This document shows positions 9,474-20,137 of a stretch of 64,000 bases of DNA, in pieces. Below the pieces are notes generated by a model. It saw only the letters and a list, made by a program, of their open reading frames with translations, had not been told where the DNA came from and made no database searches. The stretch lies in contig NZ_FZOY01000001.1 of NCBI RefSeq assembly GCF_900188335.1, positions 744,001 to 808,000 of the forward strand, given 5' to 3'. How positions within the stretch are numbered: position 1 is the first letter of the stretch; every line of letters starts with the position of its first letter. The translations under genes and the position numbers were made by a program. Source of the DNA: Tropicimonas sediminicola (GTDB taxonomy: Bacteria > Pseudomonadota > Alphaproteobacteria > Rhodobacterales > Rhodobacteraceae).

Positions 9474-9800
9474 GTGAGGCCTTTCGCTCCCTCATCTGCC
9501 GACCTTTCCCGCGAGCTGCTCGACATGGGAATGGAAGCGGCCATGATCGCCATCGAAGCTCATTTGGTGGTGTCCTACCGGACAAGCCAGTTCTGCGGTC
9601 TCAGACCGATGGACGGGGCGGAAGTCCGACGCATGTTTTCCGAAAAACCGCCAGCCTTCGCCGCCGCCGCTTTGGCCGCAAGCTACCTGGCCTTCTCCGG
9701 GCAGCGCCCGGACCGGATCTTCGCCGCAGCGCTTCGCCCGCTGCGCGGCGAGACCAACCGCAACTCCCGCCGTCTCGGCGGCGAAATCCTCCCCAGTTGA
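9474..9800 (+). CDS. Unassigned small helical protein upstream of ureC
   Basis: The frame encodes 108 residues from a GTG at 9474, or about 90 from an ATG at 9525. It contains ELLDMGMEAAMIAIEAHLVV, a Met/Ala-rich amphipathic helix, then SYRTSQFCG. This pattern recalls small alphaproteobacterial proteins with an EA..VI.LR.. helix found beside polyester-granule or envelope genes. It ends 21 bp before ureC on the same strand, so it is probably co-transcribed. No enzyme motif or signal peptide is present. Function unknown. Confidence 0.55.
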   Translation: MRPFAPSSADLSRELLDMGMEAAMIAIEAHLVVSYRTSQFCGLRPMDGAEVRRMFSEKPPAFAAAALAASYLAFSGQRPDRIFAAALRPLRGETNRNSRRLGGEILPS

Positions 9801-9821
9801 TCTGACCGAAAGGGACCCGTC

Positions 9822-11531
<1,710 letters not shown>

Positions 11532-11562
11532 AGGCACACTGCGGGCGCGCTTTGCGCTCGCA

Positions 11563-11587
11563 GCATTCGTTATGCACGTGCAGCATG
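11563..11587 (+). promoter_or_regulatory. Upstream element 1 of the DUF1127 pair
   Basis: A segment beginning GCATTC and containing the palindrome TGCACGTGCA (11573-11582) lies ~90-115 bp before the first DUF1127 start. Over 24 positions, 19 match the copy at 11975-11998 before the second DUF1127 gene. A TATGAT box at 11593-11598 follows and could be its -10. The binding protein is unknown. Confidence 0.45.
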
Positions 11588-11676
11588 ATGGGTATGATCG
11601 GCGTGAGGTGGCGAAACCGGTGTTAGCGCTCTAGATATGGGTCAGGGAGGGTGACCGATAGTCAGGAGTCTGGTTC

Positions 11677-11898
11677 ATGTCCGATCTTTCCAGCGTCAAC
11701 GGTAGCGTTTCTTCCAGTGTTTTTGACGTCGTCCGCGATGTCTTCGGTCGCATCATCGACGCCTTCGGTGCCGTTGAAACCGGTGTGCGGCGGCGGAATG
11801 CGTATCTCGAGCTGAGCCAGATGTCAGATGAAGAACTGGCGGATCGCGGTCTGACCCGTGTGGATATCGTCAGCTACGTCTTCGACAAGGTTCACTGA
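11677..11898 (+). CDS. DUF1127 family protein 1
   Basis: The 73-residue protein ends in the DUF1127 helix pair RRRNAYLELSQMSDEELADRGLTRVDI, with the arginine-rich start and the L.D.GL.R.DI signature. In alphaproteobacteria these small proteins are often stress- or stationary-phase-induced and some bind RNA, linking them to phosphate, carbon or sRNA control. The Ser/Val-rich N-terminal 30 residues are not part of the domain. A second DUF1127 gene follows 141 bp downstream, preceded by a similar upstream element. It lies between ureC and ureE without known urease function. Confidence 0.85.
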   Translation: MSDLSSVNGSVSSSVFDVVRDVFGRIIDAFGAVETGVRRRNAYLELSQMSDEELADRGLTRVDIVSYVFDKVH

Positions 11899-11974
11899 GG
11901 GCGCGAACGCCCCCCGGTCGCGGCTTACTGGAGCCATGCCACTTGTGCATGGCCGTCATCCGGCTGTGGCAATG

Positions 11975-11998
11975 GCATTCATGCTGCACCTGCAGTAT
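11975..11998 (+). promoter_or_regulatory. Upstream element 2 of the DUF1127 pair
   Basis: GCATTCATGCTGCACCTGCAG and the next bases repeat the element at 11563-11587, with a dyad CTGCA-CC-TGCAG. It sits ~42-65 bp before the second DUF1127 start. The shared element suggests that both genes answer to one regulator. Confidence 0.45.
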
Positions 11999-12039
11999 CC
12001 AGCGCGCCGAAACCTACAGAGATCCATCAGGTCAATCCC

Positions 12040-12261
12040 ATGTCCGTCACGACCTCCGACGAAAACCGCATCTCCCTCCTGGAGGTGCTCACCGCGCCGA
12101 TCGACGGCGCGCTTGCGCTGTTCAGCCCTTCCTGCCGCCACAGCCGGCGGATGAAACGTATCGACTTCCTGAACGGGCTGTCCAACGAGCAACTCGCTCA
12201 GCGCGGACTGCGCCGCAGCGACATCGTGCGCCACGTCTATCGCACCGCGCACAAAGGCTGA
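12040..12261 (+). CDS. DUF1127 family protein 2
   Basis: This protein is also 73 residues long. Its C-terminal half reads RRMKRIDFLNGLSNEQLAQRGLRRSDIVRHV, matching the DUF1127 signature LS..QL..RGL.RSDI. The N-terminal halves of the two paralogs differ. The start is the ATG at 12040 (MSVTTSDEN). Two adjacent DUF1127 genes with related upstream elements point to a local duplication. The product is probably cytoplasmic and basic; a regulatory or RNA-binding role is inferred only from the family. Confidence 0.83.
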   Translation: MSVTTSDENRISLLEVLTAPIDGALALFSPSCRHSRRMKRIDFLNGLSNEQLAQRGLRRSDIVRHVYRTAHKG

Positions 12262-12299
12262 CCTCGCCTTCGCCGGTGCCGCGTGATAGCCTTTGCTTC

Positions 12300-12938
12300 A
12301 TGCGAATGACCGGCTTTTCCAAGTTTCTCACCTTCGGCCTCACGGCGGCGATGACGCTGTCCACGGCCCATGCGGGCGCGCCTCAGTGTCCGACCCGCGA
12401 TGCGCTCGAACGCGGACGCTCGGCCTACGTGGCCTATCCCGACGGGTCCGTCGTGGCGTTGCGTTTGCTGGGGGACGGCAAGGTCCAGGAGACCACCCGG
12501 TTCGATGACCACGTGGGCGAGTTCCGCATGGTCTCTCTCGGCGGCGTCTTCATCGCCGACGAGGTCGACCTGAGCGGCGAGCGGGTGGAAGAGAGCAGCC
12601 GGATCACGACGTCCTATCCGGCCGATCTGGCCAAGCGCCTGCCGCTTCGCCCGGAGCAGGAATTCACCCTCGTCGCCGAGAACAGCTTTGCCGACGGCAC
12701 GCCGCCGGAGCAGGAGCTGGTCGAGGTGCGCACCGGCGATGAATCCGAGATCGAGATCGCAGGGTGCCGGTTCCGGGCCTTTCCCGTGCTGCTGACCTAC
12801 CGATGGGGCGACGACCATTTCACCTCGATGATGACCCATCTGCCCGGTCTCGGGTTGTCTCTGGAACTTGCGCGCGTTGATCCCGCGGCCGAGCCGGAGC
12901 CCTTCGCGCCGGTCCTTTTCAGCCTCGAACGCCCCTGA
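12300..12938 (+). CDS. Secreted/periplasmic protein of unknown function
   Basis: From the ATG at 12300 the frame gives 212 residues. It starts MRMTGFSKFLTFGLTAAMTL and has a signal peptide cut near AHAG-APQC. The mature part is beta-rich and acidic, with two cysteines (after the cleavage site and in IAGCRF), no transmembrane segment and no recognised catalytic motif. It stands between the DUF1127 pair and ureE on the same strand. A frame extension upstream to 11943 crosses the DUF1127 gene and is rejected. Confidence 0.75.
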   Translation: MRMTGFSKFLTFGLTAAMTLSTAHAGAPQCPTRDALERGRSAYVAYPDGSVVALRLLGDGKVQETTRFDDHVGEFRMVSLGGVFIADEVDLSGERVEESSRITTSYPADLAKRLPLRPEQEFTLVAENSFADGTPPEQELVEVRTGDESEIEIAGCRFRAFPVLLTYRWGDDHFTSMMTHLPGLGLSLELARVDPAAEPEPFAPVLFSLERP

Positions 12939-13013
12939 GCCCCCCTTTTACTGCTGCACCGCAGCGGCTAGGCTGCGGCGATGGTGCGGCAGGGTCGCGA
13001 AAAGGGGATGGGA

Positions 13014-13514
13014 ATGGCGGATCTCGGACGGGCGCATTCTGTGGAACGTGGCGGTGGCGCCGGGGCGACGGATCTCGTGCGACTGGACTACGAGGGCCGG
13101 TTTCTCCGCCGGCGTCGCCTGCAGACCGATGCCGGCAATTCCGTCGTGGTCGACCTGCCCGACACGACCTCGCTGGAGGATGGCGATGCGCTGCTGCTGG
13201 AAAGCGGTGCGAAGCTCGCTGTGGTGGCCGCCGAGGAGCCGCTGCTGGCGGTGACCGGCGAGAACCTGCCGCGGCTGGCCTGGCATATCGGCAATCGCCA
13301 TACACCCTGCCGGATCGAGGCGGATCGGCTGCTGATCCGGGAAGATCATGTGCTCGCCGCGATGCTGCGGCAGCTCGGCGCGACGGTGGAGCAGCTGCAT
13401 GCGCCATTCTCCCCTGAGGGCGGTGCCTATGGCCACGGCCGGACCATGGGGCACGACCACGGGCATTCCCATGACCACGGCCATGAGCACGGACACCCCC
13501 ACAGCCATGAGTGA
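13014..13514 (+). CDS. ureE: Urease accessory protein UreE (nickel metallochaperone)
   Basis: UreE carries nickel to the UreDFG complex. The 166-residue protein has the peptide-binding N-terminal domain (LRRRRLQTDAGNSVVVDLPD) and the metal domain with AWHIGNRHTPCRIEADRLLI and DHVLAAMLRQLGA. It ends in a histidine-rich tail holding ten His in the last 21 residues, an extra nickel store seen in some UreE proteins. ATG codons at 12981, 13008 and 13014 are in frame; AAAGGGG sits well for 13014. The gene overlaps ureF by 8 bp. Confidence 0.9.
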   Translation: MADLGRAHSVERGGGAGATDLVRLDYEGRFLRRRRLQTDAGNSVVVDLPDTTSLEDGDALLLESGAKLAVVAAEEPLLAVTGENLPRLAWHIGNRHTPCRIEADRLLIREDHVLAAMLRQLGATVEQLHAPFSPEGGAYGHGRTMGHDHGHSHDHGHEHGHPHSHE

Positions 13515-14145
13515 CGCCGACCTGCTGACCCTGACCCAGTGGCTGTCACCGGCCTTTCCGGTCGGTGCCTATGCCTATTCGCATGGCCTCGAAGCGGCGA
13601 TCGCGGACGGAGAGGTGACCTCGGCCGAGGTTCTGGAGGGTTGGCTGGCGGATGTGCTGCGCTTCGGGGCAGGGCGCTCGGACGCCATTCTCCTGGTCCA
13701 TGCGATGCGCAGCGAGGCGGCATTCGACGAGCTTGCCGGGTTGGCCGAAGCGCTGGCCGCATCGGCGGAACGTCACCGCGAAACGATAGAGCAGGGCGCG
13801 GCCTTCACGCGCGCGGTCAACGCGCTGACCGGTGCGGAGCGCCCGCCCGTGGCGCTGCCGGTCGCGGTGGGCGCTGCGGCGGCAGGCTTGACGCTTCCGC
13901 CGGAGCGGGTGGCCGCGCTCTACCTGCACGCTTTCGCCTCCAACCTCGTTTCGGCCGCCGTCCGGTTCATTCCGCTGGGCCAGACCGAAGGGCAGGCGGT
14001 GCTGGGCGCGCTGCATCCGCTGATCGCGGAACTCGCCGACGAGGCCGCAAGGGCACCGCTGACCGAGATCGGCACGGCGAGCTTCGGGGCCGATCTCGCG
14101 GCGATGCGCCACGAGCGGCAGGACGTGCGCCTTTTCAAGACCTGA
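13507..14145 (+). CDS. ureF: Urease accessory protein UreF
   Basis: UreF (212 aa) is an all-helical GTPase partner of UreG in the urease maturation complex. Key segments are [20 protein letters not shown] and [12 protein letters not shown] at the start, then [20 protein letters not shown] and the C-terminal [12 protein letters not shown]. The start at 13507 overlaps the 3' end of ureE (TGA at 13512-13514), indicating coupled translation. The upstream frame to 13348 is a shadow of the UreE His tail. ureG follows after 58 bp. Confidence 0.93.
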   Translation: MSDADLLTLTQWLSPAFPVGAYAYSHGLEAAIADGEVTSAEVLEGWLADVLRFGAGRSDAILLVHAMRSEAAFDELAGLAEALAASAERHRETIEQGAAFTRAVNALTGAERPPVALPVAVGAAAAGLTLPPERVAALYLHAFASNLVSAAVRFIPLGQTEGQAVLGALHPLIAELADEAARAPLTEIGTASFGADLAAMRHERQDVRLFKT

Positions 14146-14203
14146 CAGAGATGCGGTCCGGGCGTTTTCCCGCGTCAGACCCCGCACCAGACAAGGAGAT
14201 CCC

Positions 14204-14815
<612 letters not shown>

Positions 14816-14836
14816 GGCCGGAAGGGCGCCAGCGGG

Positions 14837-15745
14837 TCAGCCGTTGACGGCCCCGGCGGTCTGCTCCTGCCCGGCAAGCTGGCGTTCTGCCGCCCGCGCC
14901 CAGCGGGCGCGCAGCTTCGGGTGGTTGACGGTATCGATATGCCGCTCCACCCGTCGCAGGTACGGCTTGTGCGAGAACCGCGCCTGGTAAAGCTCCCGGT
15001 AGAGCGACGGCTCCAGCGTGCCCTTTCCCGCCGCGCGCAGCAGCGGCAGCAAGACACCCATCTGCAGCATGTCCTTCTCCGGCGTCTTGCCGAGCCAGGG
15101 ACAATCGAGCCGCATCAGGTCCGGCCGGTCGAACAGGGTCGCGTGCATCGCGTCTTCCGCCACATGAGGATCGTGCAGCAGCACCACCTCTTCGGCCGCC
15201 TCGAGCATCTCGGGGGCATAGCCGTAGCGGTCGGTGAAATCCGTGCGCCGAAGCGCGGGATACCGGCGGTCCCACGGGGTGAGCCGTGGGTCGAGCGTCG
15301 CCAGCGGCCGCACGAGGAAGGCGGTGGCGCCGGGGGCCACGACCGAATAGGTGGCGGCGGCATATCCGCAAGGCCCGGCGCCGTAGAAGATCACGCGTTC
15401 GAAAGCGTCGAAGAAGCCCTCGTCGACCAACTCGTCAAAGAAGGCGTAAACCGCCTCCGAGCGGAAGAAGGTTTCGCCGTCGCTGTACAGGCACAGGTGC
15501 GACCATCCCTCGCGGCCGGCCACGCCGAGCCCGAAAGGCAGGTGCGGCGCGGGGCCGTCCCGGAAGCTCTCGATGGTCTCGAAGGTCACGACTAGGATAT
15601 CGTCGTCCTCGGTGAACAACGCCCCGTGGTACGCGTCCAGTCGGCGGTGGTAGCCATGATCCGCGCCATGCCGGTCCAGCCGTGCATGAACGTCGCCTCG
15701 CGCCGATGGAGAAAGGCTCTGCGGATTACTGGTACCTTGGGTCAT
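14837..15745 (-). CDS. Conserved alpha/beta-fold protein (unassigned)
   Basis: From the ATG at 15745 the product is 302 residues. Longer starts at 15796 (ATG) and 15805 (TTG) have no ribosome site. The central segment VIFYGAGPCGYAAATYSVVA has a glycine-rich nucleophile-elbow-like turn after a hydrophobic strand, followed by FLVRPLATLDPRLTPWDRR. This resembles an alpha/beta hydrolase core with Cys in the elbow position. No PAPS-reductase motif is seen, although I recall relatives in Rhodobacterales carrying that label. It converges on ureG. Function unknown. Confidence 0.7.
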   Translation of the reverse strand: MTQGTSNPQSLSPSARGDVHARLDRHGADHGYHRRLDAYHGALFTEDDDILVVTFETIESFRDGPAPHLPFGLGVAGREGWSHLCLYSDGETFFRSEAVYAFFDELVDEGFFDAFERVIFYGAGPCGYAAATYSVVAPGATAFLVRPLATLDPRLTPWDRRYPALRRTDFTDRYGYAPEMLEAAEEVVLLHDPHVAEDAMHATLFDRPDLMRLDCPWLGKTPEKDMLQMGVLLPLLRAAGKGTLEPSLYRELYQARFSHKPYLRRVERHIDTVNHPKLRARWARAAERQLAGQEQTAGAVNG

Positions 15746-15839
15746 CGTGACGGGGGTCTTTCTGGGATCATGCACGAGTATACTGTCGATGACCATTCGA
15801 GCCAAACTTGGGCCGAATTGGGAAGAGGCCTTGGGGATC

Positions 15840-16424
15840 TCAGGGCATTGCGGCGGTGCCGGCGGCCTGATGCCATCTGGAGAGGAAGGTAACCACGTTT
15901 CCGCAGGATTGTCGCGGAAAATAGGTCAATCCGCCGAAGGTCGCGAGGTCGAAGACCTGTGCGATTTCCGGCCGCGTTTCCGGCAGGCGAAGCACAAGTG
16001 CGCGGAGCCCGTCCATCTTCCCGAGGTCCGGCAATGCGGCGGCGGGACCGCGTGCGAGGTCGCTGATAATCAGGGTCGGCTGGAAATCCGCCGGCGCCGC
16101 GACGTGGCACGTGGCGCGGATCAGGCGGTTTTCTGAAAGAACTTCAGACAGGTAGGCGAGGCGATCGGTCTCCCGTTCGACAATTGCAAGATGACGCAAT
16201 CCCAAGCGGAGGCCGAGCAGCACCGGGATCAGCCCGGAGCCGCCGCCGAGGACGAGCGCGCGGTCCGAGGGCCGAGCCACGCTCATGGCCGTCTTGATCA
16301 GGGTGTCTGTGGCGCCGCCTTCCTCGAGCTCCGACAGTTCCCCCGGAGACAGGATCGCGTCTGCCCCCGGGAAACGGAGCGCGCCATCCGCAATGAGCGT
16401 TTTGGTGGATGTGTCATCTGGCAT
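15840..16424 (-). CDS. Methyltransferase-like protein (SAM-binding fold)
   Basis: The 194-residue protein has a Rossmann motif I-like segment ALVLGGGSGLIPVLLGLRLG followed by an acidic strand end in LAIVERETDRLAYLSEVL. This is the arrangement of SAM-dependent methyltransferases of the FkbM/small-molecule type. The second half (TLIISDLARG, LRALVLRLPE) fits later strands of the fold. It is shorter than typical enzymes and no substrate domain is seen. The ribosome site GAAGGGAAAT supports the ATG at 16424. It is on the same strand as the 14837-15745 gene and 94 bp upstream of it, so the two may form an operon. Confidence 0.65.
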   Translation of the reverse strand: MPDDTSTKTLIADGALRFPGADAILSPGELSELEEGGATDTLIKTAMSVARPSDRALVLGGGSGLIPVLLGLRLGLRHLAIVERETDRLAYLSEVLSENRLIRATCHVAAPADFQPTLIISDLARGPAAALPDLGKMDGLRALVLRLPETRPEIAQVFDLATFGGLTYFPRQSCGNVVTFLSRWHQAAGTAAMP

Positions 16425-17286
16425 TTTCCATTTCCCTTCGCCGGCCGGAACGAAATAGCAGACGTCCGCGCGTTAGGGAATTCGGAGCCGCCGGCCTCTC
16501 CTTCGACGCGAATCGAGGGGCAATTGGCTTGAACGTTGCTCATGAATTGGGGGAGGCGAAGGGTCGCAGAAAACTGCGGATCGGGGCGTTGAATTTGCTG
16601 GCCAAGTGCATGTGTTTTGTGCTGTGTTCCCTCCAGCGAACACGTAAAAGTGTTTCGAAAGACAATTCAGGCGGTCTTGGATCCGCAAAATTACAATTTG
16701 TGTTTGAATTTGTAATTATTTGGCCAGTCCGACGGACGTGTTGCCAAAATCGGGGTAAGTGAATTGGATCGGGTTCAGGTGGTGGATTTCGGAGTTTCCG
16801 AAATTGCGACCACGCGCGAGCCAGTCGGGTGGGAGACCCGATACGAGATTCGAGGGCCTGACCGGCTCCTCTCCGGTTCCCGGGCAACGGTGCAGTTGCC
16901 GCGGATCAGCCGGACGGAACGACTGGTCAGGACCACGCACCGAGGTCCAGGGAGGGGACATCCGGCCGGGGAGGCGATGGTGACATCGCTTTTCCGGCCG
17001 ACGCGCGACTGGGGCGGCGAAATCTCCCGCAGTCAACGCACTGGCCGATGATCGATCATCCTTTTCCCGGCCGCCTGGCGCGAATACGCCTTAACGAAGA
17101 CCGCCTACATCGTCCGCGGCGCGAGCTATACCTTGGGCCGGAGCTGCAGCGGCCCGATTCAGGCCGGGTTCCGTGACAAGGCAGGCCCAGGTTGCCGGAA
17201 ATCCCCCGCTGGCCTAGAAAAGGGAACGAAGCGAACGCCCCCGTAGCCACGCGCTCGGCGCGAGGAGGGGCAGACAGGATCATGCC
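16425..17286. other. 862 bp region without a convincing gene; partly AT-rich
   Basis: Short frames here on both strands are Arg/Pro-rich and mutually overlapping, so none is called. The part from ~16590 to ~16760 is clearly richer in A/T than its surroundings and holds a dyad (16689-16717). The right end carries the promoter and ribosome site (GAGGAGG, ~17258-17266) of the arginase gene. It may hold regulatory DNA or a decayed insertion. Confidence 0.5.
16689..16717. repeat. AT-rich imperfect inverted repeat
   Basis: Arms AATTACAATTT (16689-16699) and AATTTGTAATT (16707-16717) are inverted copies with one mismatch around a 7-nt spacer. The AT content is unusual for this genome, so it may be an operator or a factor-binding site. 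Confidence 0.45.
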
Positions 17287-18216
17287 ATGAACAGGATCGT
17301 TCTGCTGGGAGCACCGGTGGAAGAGGGCAGCGGTCGGCGCGGCTGCCGGATGGGGCCGGATGCCTATCGGACAGCCGGTTTGCAGGAGGACCTGTCGGGG
17401 CTGGGCTTCGAGGTCGAAGACCTCGGCAATGCCACCTGCGAGCCCGCGCCCGATGCGGTGGCGCCAAATTCCCGGCTGGTCGAACTTGAGCGCGTCGCGG
17501 GCTGGACGCGGGCGCTGCACGGATGGGCACGCGATCTCGGCCAGCGCGACGCTTTCCCGATCTATCTCGGTGGCGATCACAGCCTGTCGCTGGGCACGGT
17601 CACCGGGCAGGCTGCGGCGGCGGAAGCCCTTGGCCGGCCGCTCTTCGTGCTCTGGCTCGACGCGCATTCCGATTTCAACACCTTCGAGACGACCGAAACC
17701 GGCCACCTGCACGGGGTGCCGCTGGCCTATGCCTGCGGGCTTCCGGGGTTCGATGCGCTGCTCGGCCGCCCCGTCCCGTCAGTGGTCGATCCGGCGAATG
17801 TGTGCATCCTCGGGCTGCGGTCGGTCGACAAGGCGGAGCGCGTGCTGCTGCGGCGTTCCGGCGCCGAGGCGCATGACATGCGCGCCATCGACGAGGCAGG
17901 GATCGCACGCCTGCTGGAGCCGTTCCTCGAGACGGTGGCCGGTGCGGGCGGGCTGCTTCACGTCAGTCTCGACGTCGACTTTCTCGATCCGGGGATCGCT
18001 CCGGCGGTCGGCACCACGGTGCCAGGCGGGGCGACCTTCCGGGAGGCGCATCTCGTCATGGAGATGCTGCACGACAGTCGCCTTGTCTCCTCGCTCGACC
18101 TGGTGGAGCTGAACCCATTCCTGGACGACCGCGGCCAGACGGCGCGGCTCATGGTGGACCTGACCGCCAGCCTGTTTGGCCGGCAGGTGCTGGACCGGCC
18201 GACGCGCGGCCATTGA
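17287..18216 (+). CDS. rocF: Arginase (ureohydrolase family)
   Basis: The 309-residue protein hydrolyses arginine to ornithine and urea using two manganese ions. Metal ligands are in GGDHSL (95-100), DAHSDFN (125-131) and SLDVDFLDP (~226-234), with the substrate loop TGHLHGVPLAYA between. The N-terminus VLLGAPVEEGSGRRGCRMGP is arginase-like rather than agmatinase-like. Formiminoglutamase is a less likely alternative. Its urea could be used by the urease encoded 3 kb away. An MFS transporter gene follows 76 bp downstream on the same strand. Confidence 0.88.
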   Translation: MNRIVLLGAPVEEGSGRRGCRMGPDAYRTAGLQEDLSGLGFEVEDLGNATCEPAPDAVAPNSRLVELERVAGWTRALHGWARDLGQRDAFPIYLGGDHSLSLGTVTGQAAAAEALGRPLFVLWLDAHSDFNTFETTETGHLHGVPLAYACGLPGFDALLGRPVPSVVDPANVCILGLRSVDKAERVLLRRSGAEAHDMRAIDEAGIARLLEPFLETVAGAGGLLHVSLDVDFLDPGIAPAVGTTVPGGATFREAHLVMEMLHDSRLVSSLDLVELNPFLDDRGQTARLMVDLTASLFGRQVLDRPTRGH

Positions 18217-18292
18217 AAGCCTTGGCGCAAGGCGACTCCGCGAGGCCTTCGCGGCGTGCTAGGCTGGTCCAATCCACCTTCGGGGAACGGGC

Positions 18293-19510
18293 ATGACCAC
18301 CAGCCAGAAACAACATCTCCGCGCGCCTCGCGAGCGCTGGCTGATCCTCGGCGCCTCGGCGATCATCCTTGCGGTGACGATGGGGCAATTGGTGAACGGC
18401 CTGTCGGTTTATTTCGTGCCGCTGGAGGTCTCGCAGGGCTGGAGCCGGGCGGAGATCGCGCTGATCAACACCTCGGGTCTGATCGGCCTCGCCCTGGGAT
18501 CGCTGGTGATGGGCTTTGCGGCGGAGCGGTTCGGCATCCGACCGGTCGCACTGTTCGGCGTCATCGCGACCGGGGTGGCCACCATCCTCGCCTCCCGGGC
18601 CGAAGAGCTCTGGCAGATGTACGCCCTTTTCCTGCTGGCCGGTGCGCTCGGTGGCGGGGCGTTGTCGGCGCCGCTGATGGCGCTGGTGGGCAACTGGTTC
18701 GTGGTCGGTGCGGGGCTGGCAATCGGCATCGCGTCCGCCGGACAGGCGCTCGGGCAAGGCGGGATGCCGCTTGCGGGTGCATTCCTGATCGAGGCTCTCG
18801 GCTGGCGGGATGCGCTCGCCGTTCAGGGGCTCTTTACCCTCGTCGCCCTCGTGCCACTGGCGCTTCTGCTGCGCGACCCGCCAGAGACCGGGAACGGCGC
18901 TGTCCTGTCGGATCAGACCCCATCGGGCCTGCCGAACGGGCTGATCACCGCCTGGCTCTCGCTCGCGGTGCTGTTCTGCTGCACCTGCATGGCCGTGCCG
19001 CTCATGCACTTGGTGCCGCTGATCCAGGGCTGCGGCTTCCCGGCGCCTGAGGCGAGCGGGGTCCTCTTCTCGATGCTGATGGTCGCGATCCTCGGGCGGG
19101 TTGCCTTTGGCCGGCTTGCGGACATGATCGGGGCGGTCCCGGCCTACCTCGTAGCATCGGGTTGGCAGACCACTCTGGTGTTCGGCTTCACGCTGCTGGG
19201 GCGGCTCGATTCGTTCTACGTCTACGCGGCGATCTACGGGTTCGGATATGCCGGGGTGATGACGACGCTTCTGGTCACGGTGCGCAACCTGAGCGCCCCG
19301 GCTCGTCGGGCCTCGTCGCTCGGCATCGTCATTGCGTTTGCCTATCTCGGCCATGGGCTGGGCGGCTGGCAGGGCGGGCTCTTCTACGACGCCACGGGCG
19401 CCTATTCCTGGACCTTCGCCAATGCCGCCTTCGCGGGGATCGCGAACCTGGTGATCGTCGGCGCGCTGTGGCTGACGATCAACCGGCGCCCGCGCCCGAC
19501 GCCTGCCTGA
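18293..19510 (+). CDS. Major facilitator superfamily transporter
   Basis: The 405-residue protein has about twelve membrane helices. The loop 2-3 signature is degenerate (MGFAAERFGIRPVA), and helices 4-5 have the GxxxGxGGxxPLAG arrangement. The N-terminal region (LVNGLSVYFVPLEVSQGWSR) resembles the oxalate/formate and monocarboxylate-like MFS branch. It lies 76 bp after arginase, so it may carry an organic acid or amino acid related to that pathway, but the substrate is not readable from sequence. It converges on infC across a terminator. Confidence 0.85.
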   Translation: MTTSQKQHLRAPRERWLILGASAIILAVTMGQLVNGLSVYFVPLEVSQGWSRAEIALINTSGLIGLALGSLVMGFAAERFGIRPVALFGVIATGVATILASRAEELWQMYALFLLAGALGGGALSAPLMALVGNWFVVGAGLAIGIASAGQALGQGGMPLAGAFLIEALGWRDALAVQGLFTLVALVPLALLLRDPPETGNGAVLSDQTPSGLPNGLITAWLSLAVLFCCTCMAVPLMHLVPLIQGCGFPAPEASGVLFSMLMVAILGRVAFGRLADMIGAVPAYLVASGWQTTLVFGFTLLGRLDSFYVYAAIYGFGYAGVMTTLLVTVRNLSAPARRASSLGIVIAFAYLGHGLGGWQGGLFYDATGAYSWTFANAAFAGIANLVIVGALWLTINRRPRPTPA

Positions 19511-19533
19511 CGCGGCAACCGTCGCCCCGGAAT

Positions 19534-19557
19534 GAAAAACCCCCGCAGAAGCGGGGG
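19534..19557 (-). terminator. Rho-independent terminator of infC
   Basis: On the minus strand CCCCCGC-TTCT-GCGGGGG (arms at 19551-19557 and 19540-19546) is followed by TTTTT. It lies 35 bp after the infC stop. Confidence 0.8.
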
Positions 19558-19591
19558 ATCATCAGGTCGTCTTGGTCGTATGGGCGGCCGC

Positions 19592-20137
19592 TCACTTGGC
19601 GAGCGGACCGATCATCATGACCATCTGGCGGCCTTCCATCTTGGGCATGTTCTCGACCTTGCCCAGTTCCTTGATGTCTTCGGCGACACGTTCCAGCAGG
19701 TCGCGGCCAAGGTTCTGGTGCGCCATCTCGCGGCCGCGGAAGCGCAGCGTGACCTTCACCTTGTCGCCATTCTCCAGGAAGCGGACGACGTTGCGCATCT
19801 TGACGTCGTAGTCATGCGTGTCGGTGTTGGGGCGGAATTTCACCTCCTTCACCTCGATCGTCTTCTGCTTCTTGCGGGCTTCGGACTCGCGCTTCTGGGT
19901 CTCGTATTTGTACTTGCCGAAATCCATGATCTTGCAGACCGGCGGAGTGGCGTTCGGCGAGATCTCAACGAGGTCGAGACCGACCTGCTCGGCGAGTTCC
20001 ATCGCCCGGGCAGGGGTGACCACGCCGACGTTCTGGCCTTCGGGGCCGATTAGCCGGATTTCGGGGGCCCGAATACGGTCGTTTACGCGGGGGCCGGTGT
20101 CGCGCGTTGGCGGCGCGTTGTGAGGTCTGCGGGCTAT
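19592..20137 (-). CDS. infC: Translation initiation factor IF-3 (ATA start)
   Basis: IF-3 binds the 30S subunit, checks the start codon and blocks premature 50S joining. The visible text [32 protein letters not shown] and [13 protein letters not shown] is IF-3. Reading upstream of the first ordinary start (GTG at 20023) gives a family-typical N-terminus beginning [20 protein letters not shown], opened by ATA at 20137-20135. AAAAGGAC sits 8 nt before it. The resulting 181 aa matches family length. A rare start codon in infC allows autoregulation by IF-3 itself. The gene is divergent from an unassigned membrane-anchored protein. Confidence 0.9.
   Translation of the reverse strand: MARRPHNAPPTRDTGPRVNDRIRAPEIRLIGPEGQNVGVVTPARAMELAEQVGLDLVEISPNATPPVCKIMDFGKYKYETQKRESEARKKQKTIEVKEVKFRPNTDTHDYDVKMRNVVRFLENGDKVKVTLRFRGREMAHQNLGRDLLERVAEDIKELGKVENMPKMEGRQMVMMIGPLAK

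Noticed and set aside
16764-17051. 95-codon frame in the AT-rich gap
   Set aside because: Non-ATG start, no ribosome site, opposed by another frame; composition not protein-like.
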